Assembly: GCA_020137815.1 (NCBI GenBank) | Contig: CM035360.1 | Span: 8,005,743-8,069,742 of the forward strand | Direction: 5' to 3' | Length of the DNA: 64,000 nucleotides | DNA from: Hormiphora californensis | Taxonomy: Eukaryota > Ctenophora > Tentaculata > Cydippida > Pleurobrachiidae | Shown: positions 54,069 to 64,000 of the stretch, in pieces | Numbering within the stretch: the first letter of the stretch is position 1 | Layout of the letters: every line of letters begins with the position of its first letter | Notes under the pieces: generated by a model | Database searches by the model: none | Seen by the model: only the letters and a program-made list of their open reading frames with translations | Told to the model about the DNA's origin: nothing | Position numbers and translations under genes: made by a program

Positions 54069-56003
54069 AGGGTAGACCGGGGTAATTTGGACGGTTTTGG
54101 CATTCAATTGGTATTTCAAGAGCCATTAATTTAGTTAATCAATTAGTTAGCTACTCAATTTGTGCAACTGAACCTTTATCTTGAGCCTCAGAACAAATTT
54201 GAATCGAAAACATAACTTTTAATTAGCTAATTAACCTTGTTAATGAAGGTAAGTCGGAATATTTTTGATCGCGAGACAGGGGGCAATTTGGACTAGTGGC
54301 TTCTAAACCAATCACAATGCGCGCATTCGATCACGTGACCGCGACACACCACATTGCCCCAGCTGTAAATCTGCGATGTAAATCAGACCGAGGGTGGGGC
54401 TATTTGGACAAACTTAGATTGTAGCCACAGTTTTTGAGATATCGATTTAAAACTTTTCAGTCATCTAGTAATTTAGTATCCCGTGCTATTCCTTTTTTCA
54501 AAATTAGTTAATTAAGTAGTAATTAGCCTAATTAACCAAAAAATTAAGTGTTCATCAGATCTATATCTATAGGGTGCATTTTCGAAAGCTCAGGATTAGC
54601 CTAGTTGACTAGAGAAAGATTTAATCTTATCCCAAATAGGGTTTTTGAGAAAATCGACATCAAAGATCAAAAAGCCACAAATAAAGCTACGGTTTTCAAA
54701 GGAATGATGTGTGTGTTTTCAGGTGCTTACAATGCCATAAATTACTATTATGGAGATCCAGTCTAATAAATAATGACAGTGGCCGATTCCCACTCAATGT
54801 ATTAAGTTGGATTGTCGAATGCCACACCATGGATTGACTTGTTACCTTGGCAACCAGAGGATTGGTTGTAAAATGCGCCTTTTTTTCTAATTTTTGGTCT
54901 ATTTACTCAGTTTTAGCCATCTATATTGATTGAATAGGATAATAATGAAAGCAGGTTGTCTATGGTTGCCATAGAAACGAGTATAATGGCGCCATGACGC
55001 CAATTTGTCTTAACCAATTTGCCCCATGGGGCAATTTGGTCTAGTCCAAATTGCCCCATGGGGTAATCTGGATTATGACCGAATTGCCCCCGATTTTTTC
55101 GTCCGAATTGCCCCGCTTCATTAAAATGCCAATTAGCTAATTAAATCGAAAGCTAATGTCATTTTGATGATGAAACTGGATAATTAAGTTTACCGAAATA
55201 AAGTTTAACTTTAAAGTCGTCACTTTTCGTTATTTCACACTAAACACCACAATTTAAAAGTCCCATACAAATCACTAGTCCACATTGGTAAACATACACA
55301 CACATTGAGCAGGCTCAATTTAGCTAATCACTGGCGGGGTATGGGGCTGAGGCACTGGCAAGATATAGTGGGATCGCTACTTCCCACATCTCATGTGTAT
55401 CCCGAATTGCGAATTTAAAAGGGTTGGGTGGTCTCTGGGACCGTCTAGACTTCGCTCCCTGTTAACATACCAGAAACCAGGGGTCCATCTAGCTCTCATA
55501 CGCACTCGGCCATTACTTTCCCAACCAGTAGTACTGGATTTCACATCCTCTTATACTCGCAATTCAGGATAGAGACAATCCTTGTGTTCTAATAGCGATC
55601 ACCCCGTATATCTTGTCTCTATCCTGAATTGCGAGTATAAGAGGATGTGAAATCCAGTACTACTGGTTGGGAAAGTAATGGCCGAGTGCGTATGAGAGCT
55701 AGATGGACCCCTGGTTTCTGGTATGTTAACAGGGAGCGAAGTCTAGACGGTCCCAGAGACCACCCAACCCTTTTAAATTCGCAATTCGGGATACACATGA
55801 GATGTGGGAAGTAGCGATCCCACTATATCTTGCCAGTGCCTCAGCCCCATACCCCGCCAGTGATTAGCTAAATTGAGCCTGCTCAATGTGTGTGTATGTT
55901 TACTGATCTTCCTCCTGGTGTTCCAACCCCCTCTACTAATAGTCCACATTGCCCCGTCCTGTGAACACATTGCCCCACCGTCCAAATTACCCCGGTCTAC
56001 CCT
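54069..56003. mobile_element. AGGGTAGACCGGGG TIR element, 1.9 kb
   Basis: AGGGTAGACCGGGGTAATTT at the left and AAATTACCCCGGTCTACCCT at the right are exact inverses. TTGCCCCATGGGGCAATTTG-like words recur inside. A long palindrome is nested at 55288-55903. No transposase frame; same family ends as 25645-27068. Confidence 0.85.
55288..55903. mobile_element. Near-perfect palindrome, 291-bp arms
   Basis: GTAAACATACACACACATTG at the left is mirrored to 55903 almost without change, around a 34-base spacer at 55579-55612. The arms include TATGGGGCTGAGGCACTGG and CAGTAGTACTGGATTTCAC. Both strands carry the same short frames. Confidence 0.9.
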
Positions 56004-56089
56004 AGTCATATCTAGAGTTATGACTGTCTTAAATATAAGACGATTTTAAAAAGATCCGAGAAAAGAGCGAATTAGCATCTAGAAGCTGA

Positions 56090-56480
56090 TTGTATCAGAT
56101 ATATCTGATTATTAATGCTTATCCGTGATCATTATCCATGACTAACAATTAAAATCATAAAATAATCGCGGAGAACCAATCGCGGATATCAATCGCGGAT
56201 AACAAATAAATAATAGTAGTCGTGGAGAACTATAACAAATATAACTTATCACGAATAAGTAATATAATAGTAACCAATCGCGGATAGCTAATTGCAGATA
56301 GCTAATCGCGATAGCTACTCGCGATAACTAATCGCAACAACTTATAACGGATACCTGATCACTGATCAGATCAGATATCTGCGGTTTGGTTTTCAGCTGT
56401 GATTACTATCATATTAGTCATTCGCAATTGATATCCGAGATTGGATATCTGCGATTATTATGCGGCTACCTTCGATTGAA
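56090..56480. repeat. AATCGCGGATA-type dispersed short repeat
   Basis: Words such as AATCGCGGATA, GATATCTGCGATT and TAATCGCGATAGC are scattered at irregular spacing in both orientations. No gene. Confidence 0.6.
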
Positions 56481-56844
56481 AAAGTCCGTGAATCCCCAGT
56501 CCGCGTTTATCAAATTCAGCTAGTACATAGTGTTACAAAATGCATGTCATAGTATTATAACAAAATGCCTGATACTAGATCCAAAAACCAAACACCTTTG
56601 GTGGACAGCCGGGGCCGTAGAAATTAAAAAACGTGCGAAAGTTTTGATACATGAACTTTCGGAGCCTGGGGTGCTGTTAAATTCGTGTTTCCATGTAGTC
56701 AGCCTTTCTTTCAAAACACACTATTTTTCTGTAAAACAGACTCTGAAACGACCCATGTGTGGATCACATGTGTGGATCATATCTGTACGTATGATAATGT
56801 GGAATAAACAAGAATCATTGCATTATGTATTCATGATATATAGT

Positions 56845-57014
56845 ACATAACTCCCTCCCACGCGGGCATCTAATCAATAGACGCACTGCAGAGCAGTGCG
56901 TCTATTGAGCTGTAATGCACGGGTCCCGAAGGGACCGTGCATTACAGCCCTGTAAATCCCGAGCGTTAGCGAGGGGTTTACAGGTATATCTGCACGCAAG
57001 GGAGGGAGTTATGT
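56845..57014. mobile_element. Inverted-end element of three GC-rich hairpins
   Basis: ACATAACTCCCTCCCACGC at the left is inverted at the right. Between the ends are three stem-loops: CAATAGACGCACTGC with its inverse, CTGTAATGCACGG with its inverse around CCCGAAGGG, and CCTGTAAA with TTTACAGG. Almost every base can pair. Confidence 0.8.
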
Positions 57015-57099
57015 TCTATAGACCCCGCTGGTGGGCACCTAGAAGCAAAACAAGCACAAACTAGGTGGTTGATACACAGAGAGCTCACACAATATTTTG

Positions 57100-57408
57100 A
57101 GTGGCGCCACTTTTTTATGTGGCGCCACTCCAGTGGTGTGGCGCCACTCCAGAAATCGGGTTTTTGTTGGCGCCACAAGTTAGCGCCAAATTCAACAACT
57201 GGCGCCAAACTCCACCGCCATCTAAGTACCGCCAGAGCATGTATGGCGCCACTTCCGTGGTATGGCGCCACTCCCGACCGCCACATAGCGATTGCAACCG
57301 CCATGTGGCGATTGACTACCGCCATGGCGGGACTACCCCAATTTGGCGCCAATTTGGCGCCAAATGGCGCCAAAAAGTGCGCACGACCTTAACTACCATA
57401 CTACCGAA
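57100..57408. repeat. Right-end segment of the GGCGCC element family
   Basis: Ends TTAACTACCATACTACC, the exact inverse of the left end at 41674, and is dense in TGGCGCCA words. The other end is unclear (about 57062). Confidence 0.7.
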
Positions 57409-58040
57409 TTTTCCAGTAATTTTTATTTTACGATTGGTATATGTACAGTTTTTCTAACATGTATATTCCGTATATTATAGCCTGAAGATGGTGCTGTGCG
57501 CCGAAATTGATAGCGTTATTCTACAATAAAATCCACGTCTACTCATTTGTCCAGCCGGAAGGAGAAAACAAAACTTCCTCACTGATAATAGAGATAGTTC
57601 GGTTTTTGTTATGTTCCGAGTCAGTGTGGAAGATGTAGATTTTCGAGATTATAAGTGAGCAGAGAGAGGGAGAATGAGAGTATTCTCATTGTAACTTATT
57701 ATTTTGTTTTTACGTTTTTGTTATGATTAGCAACATTTCAAATGCTGATTATACCATGATGAAAACAGTTTGTGAAAAAATAACACCTGTTTCAGTTTAG
57801 AGGTCGTGTCGAGGCTCCAAACAGATGTAACAAAAACTGGAACAATTGAGAGGGGTCGATGTAGTTATCGACTCTACTATCAGGGAAGGTAGTATTCCTT
57901 TGTGTTTCTCTAGATAATGACAGGCGATACCATTACTTGGGTGTTTGTGTGGTGTAGTAGCGGCTTGTCTGTGTTCGAGAAAACGGTCATGAATAGGTCG
58001 TGATGTCTCCCCAAAATAGAAATCACCACATATACAACAC
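57409..58040. other. Mostly unassigned, with a retroelement-tail motif
   Basis: At 57480-57520, CCTGAAGATGGTGCTGTG then GCGCCGAAATTG resembles the tail motif of Penelope-like elements. No coding remains nearby. The rest shows nothing recognised. Confidence 0.35.
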
Positions 58041-58246
58041 GTGATGTTACATGGGTGCTTGTAGTGAGAATACAGTATCGGTTCAACACGGTATCAGTGA
58101 AAAACGGTAAGACAAGACCAATCAGAGCGCCAGATTGACAACACGTGACACCGAAAATATATGTATTTCAAATACATATGTATTTCAGAAACAGTAAAGG
58201 TCAAATACCGTATTATTCAGACACCGTATTCCCACTACAAGCAGCA
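58041..58246. mobile_element. MITE GCTTGTAGTGAGAATACAG
   Basis: GCTTGTAGTGAGAATACAGT and its inverse (TATTCCCACTACAAGC) are the ends. The apex is AAATACATATGTATTT. A relative is at 58911-59083. Confidence 0.75.
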
Positions 58247-58284
58247 CTGTTATACACAACACCCTTCACGCTACAGTCATATAG

Positions 58285-58440
58285 TGTGAATTAGTAGAGT
58301 TAGAAAGGGGAAATGAGATGCCATTTCCAGATCAAATTGACAAGAGTAACAAGCGAGAAACATATTACAAGTGGTAGGTGTACAGTGAATTAGTAGAGTT
58401 AGAAAGGGGAAATGAGATGCCATTTCCAGATCAAATGGCA
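58285..58440. repeat. Direct duplication of about 60 bp, 98 bases apart
   Basis: GTGAATTAGTAGAGTTAGAA through CCATTTCCAGATCAAAT occurs at 58285 and 58384. Confidence 0.9.
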
Positions 58441-58491
58441 GCGGTATCAGGTGAATCAATTCAAATTCATTTTCTGTTACTAAAAGGCAGG

Positions 58492-58906
58492 CAATAGTGA
58501 GTCAATCCAACTTCACTCTGTCAACATGGGAACTCAGGTGAGTCAATCCAACTTCACTCTCTCAAGAAGGGGTTACCCGTGAGTCAACCCAACTTCACTC
58601 TCTCAAAAAGGGGTTACAAGTGAGTCAACCCAACTTCTCTCTCAAAAAGGGGTTACAAGTGAGTCAACCCAACTTCACTCTCTCAAAAAGGGGTTACAAG
58701 TGAGTCAACCCAACTTCTCTCTCAAAAAGGGGTTACAAGTGAGTCAACCCAACTTCACTCTCTCAAAAAGGGGTTACACGTGAGTCAACCCAACTTCACT
58801 CTCTGATCAAAAAGAGGTCACAAGTGAGTCAATCCAACTTCACTCTCTCAAAAAGGGGTTACAAATGAATCAACCCAACTTCACTCTCTCAAAAAGGGGT
58901 TACAGT
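58492..58906. repeat. 41-bp minisatellite GTGAGTCAACCCAACTTCAC
   Basis: About ten units share GAGTCAACCCAACTTCACTC and TCTCAAAAAGGGGTTACAAG. A last diverged unit follows the MITE at 59085, so the MITE probably inserted into the array. The spacer-free design is not a CRISPR array. Confidence 0.95.
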
Positions 58907-58910
58907 GCTG

Positions 58911-59083
58911 CTTGTAGTCAAATTACCGTAATGAAAATACAGTAAGGAGACGCGCACGGTACATAACGCGCGGCAAAAAGTTCATGTGTCAGCACGTACT
59001 AGCGCCCTGATTGGTCACGGTTGCGCGTCGTCTTACTGTATCTTTCGTTTTCCATTACCGTTTTCCCACTACAAGCGACCGTG
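58911..59083. mobile_element. MITE GCTTGTAGT, second copy
   Basis: GCTTGTAGT at the left, ACTACAAGC at the right, with inner arms ATTACCGTAATG and ATACAGTAAG mirrored. It sits in the minisatellite. Confidence 0.75.
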
Positions 59084-59109
59084 TTACAAGTGAGTTAACC
59101 CAACTTCAC

Positions 59110-59780
59110 TTGTTCAAAATATGAGTACCAATTAGCGGTCAGTCCAACTCACTTGATAAAAATAGGTGCAGTAGTAGAAAGTGAGACAGTAACAACTGGT
59201 AGCATAAAGTGAGACAGTAGCAACTGGCACTTGATCTGGTTTGATTGGCCTCGTTCTGAGATTGAGTCCATGTCAATGATGTGGTATATTTTTTGCTTAG
59301 AAGTAACACGTGATCCGGTTTGATTGGCCTCATTTAGGAAGGTCTAGCTAGCTGGGATATTATAGTTATGAAATTGGACTTGAGTTCAATTGAAAGAGCT
59401 GGTGTCGGCTGACATAGTCTTAATCCTTAATTACAATCAGTAGTCATTGGATTTTATACATGGATTGCCGATTGATCCCAGAGATATTCGATTAATATCA
59501 ATATTGGTATAACAACATTGGTCACAGCTTGTATATCATTCTTTAGAGTTATAGAGTTTCGTGTATTTAGAATTATGAATTGAATAAAATCTCTCGGAAC
59601 ATGACGTCTAAATATCGCTTCATTCACCGAGTCCCTGTCTACCTACAGGTCAAGGGAGGGGGATGCGGTCTATCGCAGGGTTGGGTGACATGGACGTGTG
59701 TAAGTCGCTAATTGAGCAGCCCTACACTGCTATACCATCTTGCAGTCGTATCACGTGACCCTGGAGCGGGGAGAGAGCGC
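59110..59780. other. Unassigned stretch with short duplications
   Basis: AAAGTGAGACAGTA and CGGTTTGATTGGCCTC-like words each occur twice at 59175-59335. No gene was seen in front of the MULE. Confidence 0.45.
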
Positions 59781-59991
59781 ACCAGAACGGATTCACCCCC
59801 TGGTGACCTACAAGCCTGTTGACCTACTCTCTGATTGGCCTAATCAGAGACCAGGAGTATGCGATCGGGCGAGTAGGTCATAAGGCCATACAGGTACTCG
59901 TTACCTACTGCTGAACTTCATCATAGTTTTGAATGGCAGAAACTAAAACACGTTGTTTCTCAAACAAAAACAAAAAATTCATTTTACACAA

Positions 59992-61665
59992 TCAGTTTAG
60001 ATATCCAATATTTTTACAGTACATAACATTCGCAATCCTTCCATAAAATGAAACACTCGTTTGTAGCCTTTTCTCCAGTTGCACATATACGTTCTTCCTC
60101 TTCTTTGGCGGTAGTGGCTTTCCCGTCAAGATATGCAGGATCATGGTATCCGTTTTAGCATTGAAAGTCCTCAGGATTTCCAACAGCCGCGGTATGGAAG
60201 GATGAGCGGAAGCTGCAGTATTATTTAACGCGTTGTTAGATCCCTCAGAGTAGTTGTTAGTCCTTGGGCTGCCAGAAAGGACTGCAGAGTGGACGTTCCA
60301 CATGTTGATCGGGTAGACGGTTGGGTTGTAGATCCATTCCTTCTTCACGTACTCCAGGACAGGTAGAAAGTCAGGTCTTCTTCCTAGGTGATGTTGTAGT
60401 TCCATCCACACAGATGTAACGTCAGTTGCTGGGACGAATGCTAATCCAAAGAGAGAATGAAGAGCCTCCTTGATAGTGGGATCATAGTCATTGGAGCCCT
60501 GTCGGTAACCGGGAACTTTCTGGAATCGGCGGATGAGGCACTGCTTCCAGTGAAATAGACAACCACAAATACAGGCTTCCGGGAAGATCTGGCGGATGGC
60601 ATTGTGTTCCGCAACTTCAAAATCAACCACCGCTTTTCCAACAGACATTCTCGGGCAAAGATCCTTTATGAACTGAAGGGCCTTCCTGTATGACGCTGTA
60701 GATTTGTCCTCTAGAAGGAAATATGCCAGGGGTGCAACCTCCTCGGTGTCGAACAGGAACGCCCGTACAATCCAAATCTGGGTGAAGAATTTGGGCGATG
60801 TTCGAAAAGTTCCATCAATGAAGATGTGATGGTGATGCCGGTTCAGGGCCTCAATGGTTGACTCCGTGGCGAAACCGACAACTCTCTTGCCATTTGGTGT
60901 CGTCTCATCTCCAATAATGAACAGGTCGTTGTTGGCGTCCTCACGGGCAGGTAAGTTGATGTCCGTAGTAGCTGCTGATGTGGCCAGGGACGCTGCGTAT
61001 CCTCTATAGTTCTTGCGTTTTTTTCTCAGGGACTTCTTCAGTAACTTCTCATCCGGTAGTTTTGTCCTGATGGGGGCAGATGTGTCCTTCAGCAAGGAAT
61101 TGACAATAATTCCAGGTGCCGCTAACTCCTTCACTGCTGTTGTCCGGACAATGGAGAGGAATTCTTGGGCTCCTGCAGTTATCCAGCATCCTTGGTGGGA
61201 ATGAGGGTTCTCCTTTACCACCTCACTTCCATTAGTTGTCAGCCTTCCTTTACATACGGGATCATATTTTCTCCTATCCTTGCATGTCCAGGCACGGTTT
61301 CCGTTGTTCTGGTGCCGGTTGTGGGAGTAGATGTAGTCGTTGAAGATGACCTGGTCGCCACCGTTGCGTCCCTTTGTAAACTTTACAGTTTTACAAGCAG
61401 GGGATTGGGAGGGAGGAGATGGAGGAGGAGGAGGGGTTGATGAAGGAGAAGTAGGAGATGAAGGAGGAGGAGGAGGTGGAGGAGAAGTAGGAGATGAAGG
61501 AGGAGGAGGAGGAGGTGGAGGAGAAGTAGGAGATGAAGGAGTAGGAGGGGATGATGGAGTAGGAAGGGGCGATGGAGGTGCTATGGCCAGAAAAGAGTCC
61601 TCAGCGTTGTTGTAGGTATCCATTGCACAACGAAGTGCATTTGGTAAAGGAGATGATGTAGACAT
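59992..61665 (-). CDS. MULE transposase with FLYWCH zinc finger, 557 aa
   Basis: The enzyme should cut and rejoin the ends of its own transposon. Residues 30-90 are a proline- and serine-rich tail. A FLYWCH-type zinc finger follows at about 94-158 (VKFTKGRNGGDQVIFNDYIY, WTC128, VC138KGR, NPHSH), which would bind DNA. The MULE DDE core reads HIFIDGTF (Asp284), FLLEDKSTASYRKAL, VVDFE (Asp348), a CGCLFHW motif (C-x2-H) and NNYSEGSNNALNN (Glu474). All expected catalytic residues are present and there is no stop or frameshift. The start ATG at 61665-61663 lies about 450 bases inside the right end, after a doubled 50-bp repeat that could be promoter-side sequence. Identity as a MULE transposase is firm; activity is inference. 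Confidence 0.93.
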   Translation of the reverse strand: MSTSSPLPNALRCAMDTYNNAEDSFLAIAPPSPLPTPSSPPTPSSPTSPPPPPPPPSSPTSPPPPPPPSSPTSPSSTPPPPPSPPSQSPACKTVKFTKGRNGGDQVIFNDYIYSHNRHQNNGNRAWTCKDRRKYDPVCKGRLTTNGSEVVKENPHSHQGCWITAGAQEFLSIVRTTAVKELAAPGIIVNSLLKDTSAPIRTKLPDEKLLKKSLRKKRKNYRGYAASLATSAATTDINLPAREDANNDLFIIGDETTPNGKRVVGFATESTIEALNRHHHHIFIDGTFRTSPKFFTQIWIVRAFLFDTEEVAPLAYFLLEDKSTASYRKALQFIKDLCPRMSVGKAVVDFEVAEHNAIRQIFPEACICGCLFHWKQCLIRRFQKVPGYRQGSNDYDPTIKEALHSLFGLAFVPATDVTSVWMELQHHLGRRPDFLPVLEYVKKEWIYNPTVYPINMWNVHSAVLSGSPRTNNYSEGSNNALNNTAASAHPSIPRLLEILRTFNAKTDTMILHILTGKPLPPKKRKNVYVQLEKRLQTSVSFYGRIANVMYCKNIGYLN

Positions 61666-61720
61666 AATGATTGATTGATGACGAACGTATGACGTATACC
61701 GGTTTATATACTATTCACTC

Positions 61721-61820
61721 TACTCTTGCTCTTAATGAATGCATTCCTATCATTTTCTTGTTTAGTGTACTACTCTTGCTCTTAGTGAATGCATTCCTAT
61801 CATTTTCTTGTTTAGTGTGT
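61721..61820. repeat. Two tandem 50-bp repeats upstream of the transposase
   Basis: TACTCTTGCTCTTAATGAAT and the next 30 bases are repeated at 61771 with a single clear change. They lie between the transposase start and the right terminal inverted repeat and could hold promoter or transposase-binding sites. Confidence 0.85.
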
Positions 61821-62309
61821 ATTGACAGGGTACGATGTACTGTCCAATCAGAGCGATTGATTAACTGATTGGGTCATCCGAATCGATATGAAAATACGCT
61901 TAGCTCTAGCTTCTATGGGTCATTGTCAATGAAACGGGGTCAGATTTCTGATTGGAGAAAAACACTATGATCAGTGTGATTGGTATGCCACACCTTGGAG
62001 TAGGTCACCAGGCTGGTAGGTAATTGCGACTTTTGGTCGCCGTGACCTACTGGTCCCCTAATTAGGGTTTACAGGAGTAGGTCACCAGGCTAGTAGGTCA
62101 CCGGGGGAGGCACCCCAGAACGCGCTTGGGGGAGTTGTCAGCATTTGCGTAGACCCCAATCATTCAGGACGTCAGAACAGACCTTTATCATTGTCGTAGA
62201 GAAAATGAATGACGTCTTCTTATTCAGCGCCAAAATCTCTATAAGTCAGTAAACAAAGTGGAATGGGCATATCTGGAGTGCGGACCCCTAGACTGGTGGC
62301 GGGTTTCCT

Positions 62310-63061
62310 CTAGCTGTTAACGTGGGTGGTTGGAGTTTGTGACTCAGTCACAGAGCCTGGGCCAGGGGGAACTTCAATGGATGGTTCAGGGAGGTGCTGT
62401 TCTTTGTAGGGGACATCATCATCAGCACCATCTCCAGCGGTAGGGGGCTGGATGAATACTTCCGGCTGGCTAGTGTTATTTTCGTTAGTGGGCGATGGAG
62501 GTAATGGTGGCAATAGGTTAGTTGGGATCGCAAAGGAAGGGTCACGGAGGTCGCCGGGGGGTGTAGGTTGAACATCATTCGATCCCTCTGGGAGTTTGAT
62601 GAGGGAACTAGATGATTGGGCGACACTAGGGACACCAACAGTCGGTCCGACGCACAAACTGCCATGGTAACCAGGGGTAGAGGACACCTTGGCATTTCCT
62701 GGAGGAGTAGGAGGCTTTATCGATGTTGCTGGGGGGAGAGGATTATCGAGCTTGACCGGGATCACCTGGAAGGAGCGTGGTGCATCCTGATCAAGGTTGG
62801 GGGCTCGATAAAGGGTGATACTATTGCCTGGCACAACTTCAGTGGGTATGTGGACTACTGCCAACGAGCCTAGAGGGACCTCCAGGATAAGGTTGTGAGT
62901 ACTGGAGGATTTAGTTCTAGGGAAAATCTGCAGGGTGTCGCGTCCACCAAAATGGAGAAGGCAGAAACCAGGTTCTTGGGGCTCTAGAGAAGGGGGTTCA
63001 TTTGAAGTGGCAGAGATGATACGAAGAGCATTCCACCTTGGTATCGAAGACACCTCACACT
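62310..63061 (-). CDS. Terminal exon of an unrecognised proline-rich protein
   Basis: An acceptor, GATACCTCTAAACAG, precedes 63061 and the frame is open for about 250 codons to TAG at 62312-62310. The N-terminal part (WNALRIISATSNEPPSLEPQ, EPGFCLLHFGGRDTLQIFPR, LEVPLGSLAVVHIPTEVVPG) alternates hydrophobic residues like a beta-rich domain. The C-terminal half is rich in Pro, Ser and Thr and likely disordered, ending TESQTPTTHVNS. No ATG suits the start, so earlier exons must lie beyond 64000. I do not recognise the family. It lies 195 bases from the MULE's end but outside its target duplication, so it is not part of that element. Host gene or another transposon are both possible. Confidence 0.55.
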
Positions 63062-63637
63062 CTGTTTAGAGGTATCAGAAGGGCTTGACCTATTTTTATA
63101 GCGCGCCCAAAACGTTATACTGAGCACTGAAAAGTTGTAGTCTACACTACATAGTTCTAGCTAAGGGGTTTGAGCCGCGCACAGGGCCACACCGAGACCA
63201 AATCTCGTTACTTTCCTGATTTCTTTGACACAAACAAGTATTGCAGAGCGGCCAATAGAGCTGGCGGTTTCAAACTTTGTCCGTATTCGGAGGGATAGAT
63301 TAGCAGTTCAGTGTTTCAAACCAGGTTTAATTTGGCAAAGTAGAAGCTGAGTTACAACATGTTTTGTACAAATGGTTCAACTTCAAGACCTTTTTAATTT
63401 TGATGGCCAGACCTTTCAAGATAGAAACTTCAAACTTTGCCACGATCTTTGATATGATGTTAAGCATACCTGACCTACTTTTTCAAAATTTTTTTTCATC
63501 ATTAACACCTAAAACTGATTTCAAAACCAAGGTTACGGGGATAATTTTTTAAATATGAGTACAGAATTATAATATTCAGACAATTTGGTGGGGAATACCA
63601 AAATTTGGTGCATTTTCATTGAGTGGTTGAGGAGCTA
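63062..63637. other. Intron or intergenic stretch, nothing recognised
   Basis: No coding frame, repeat or RNA gene stands out. Confidence 0.4.
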
Positions 63638-64000
63638 CAGTCGGACCCCGATTTAACGGCCCCCGATTTAGCGGCACCCCGATTTAACGGCAGGATAAAT
63701 TTCCCCCAACAATTTTTTGAAAATTTTTTTGAAGATTTTTTGAAAATTTTTTGAAAATTTTCCAAAGGTGTTTCAACCACGTCCGAATCGTGTTTCGAAT
63801 CGGTGCATCTTATTGCAGGTCTTACCCGTAATTAGACGGTTCGAAACGAACAGATATGTGATCCCCATGAGGCCAATCGAGTCGCAATTTTGACGCTTGT
63901 TAAACTGGCCCCATGGGGATCACGTATCGGTTCGTTTCGAACCGTCTAATTAGCGACAGGACGTGCGATAAGATGCACTGATTCGAAACACGATTCGGAC
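63638..64000. mobile_element. Pogo-like MITE, second copy, cut by window end
   Basis: TA precedes CAGTCGGACCCCGATTTAAC, with three GATTTA(A/G)CGGC words, then the same inverted repeat as at 13600-13837 (ACCACGTCCGAATCG with its inverse near 63985-64000). Confidence 0.7.

Larger units (their letters stand above)
59790..62114 (-). mobile_element. MULE (Mutator-like) DNA transposon, apparently complete
   Basis: The 2325-bp element has inverted ends: GGTGACCTACAAGCCTGTTG near the left and CTAGTAGGTCACC near the right, with 12 weaker outer bases on each side of equal length. CCAGAACG stands directly outside both ends (59782-59789, 62115-62122), a target duplication of the length usual for Mutator-like elements. 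It contains one intact transposase gene on the minus strand, so it could be autonomous. Confidence 0.8.

Noticed and set aside
58492-58906. Regular direct repeats resembling a CRISPR array
   Set aside because: There are no unique spacers; units are contiguous 41-bp minisatellite copies in a eukaryotic setting.
61340-61615. Glycine- and valine-rich plus-strand frame opposite the MULE
   Set aside because: It is the antisense shadow of the proline-rich tail of the transposase.

Overview
The window looks like nuclear DNA of an invertebrate animal with a repeat-packed genome; a sponge or cnidarian would fit, but that is inference. Support comes from GT-AG introns of 1.5-18 kb, an ABCC-type transporter exon, a stathmin-domain gene with a myristoylation-type start, several LINE clades, a FLYWCH-MULE transposase, and very many short inverted-repeat elements. 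Nothing bacterial or viral was recognised.

Host genes are few. (1) The last exon of an ABCC4-like transporter lies at 2989-3174 (+). (2) Facing it is a minus-strand gene of at least five exons: 49936-49768, 40238-40080, 21927-21744, 20291-20074 and 10701-10525. Together they encode about 300 residues with an MGCGSS N-terminus and a C-terminal stathmin-like region (STMND1-like). Three of its four splice junctions agree in phase; exon 3 to exon 4 does not. (3) A proline-rich terminal exon of an unrecognised minus-strand gene lies at 63061-62310. A few other exon-like stretches (36381-36472, 37838-38139, 52440-52577) are weak.

Layout: 0.2-1.4 kb LINE fragment with an in-frame tandem duplication; 1.7-8.3 kb nested inverted-repeat elements around the ABCC exon; 10.5-49.9 kb the STMND1-like gene, whose introns hold an RNase H-bearing I-type LINE (15.2-17.4 kb), a restriction-like-endonuclease LINE tail (18.0-18.8 kb), foldback elements with tandem repeats in their arms, a piggyBac-type element (27.5-28.4 kb), about 440-bp satellite units (14.2, 29.4 and 31.7 kb), an uninterrupted CR1-like reverse transcriptase (32.3-34.1 kb) and a 6.5-kb compound element rich in GGCGCC and AGCGCT (41.7-48.2 kb). 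Next come 50.1-51.8 kb an RTE-type LINE hit by two elements with 8-bp target duplications; 53.5-56.0 kb two inverted-repeat elements; 57-59 kb hairpin elements and a 41-bp minisatellite; and 59.8-62.1 kb an apparently complete MULE with terminal inverted repeats, an 8-bp target duplication and an intact 557-residue transposase.

The main themes are repeated nesting of inverted-repeat elements, which lets target duplications and insertion order be read directly, and foldback elements whose arms are built from short tandem repeats. All similarity statements are from reading by eye; no database search was possible.
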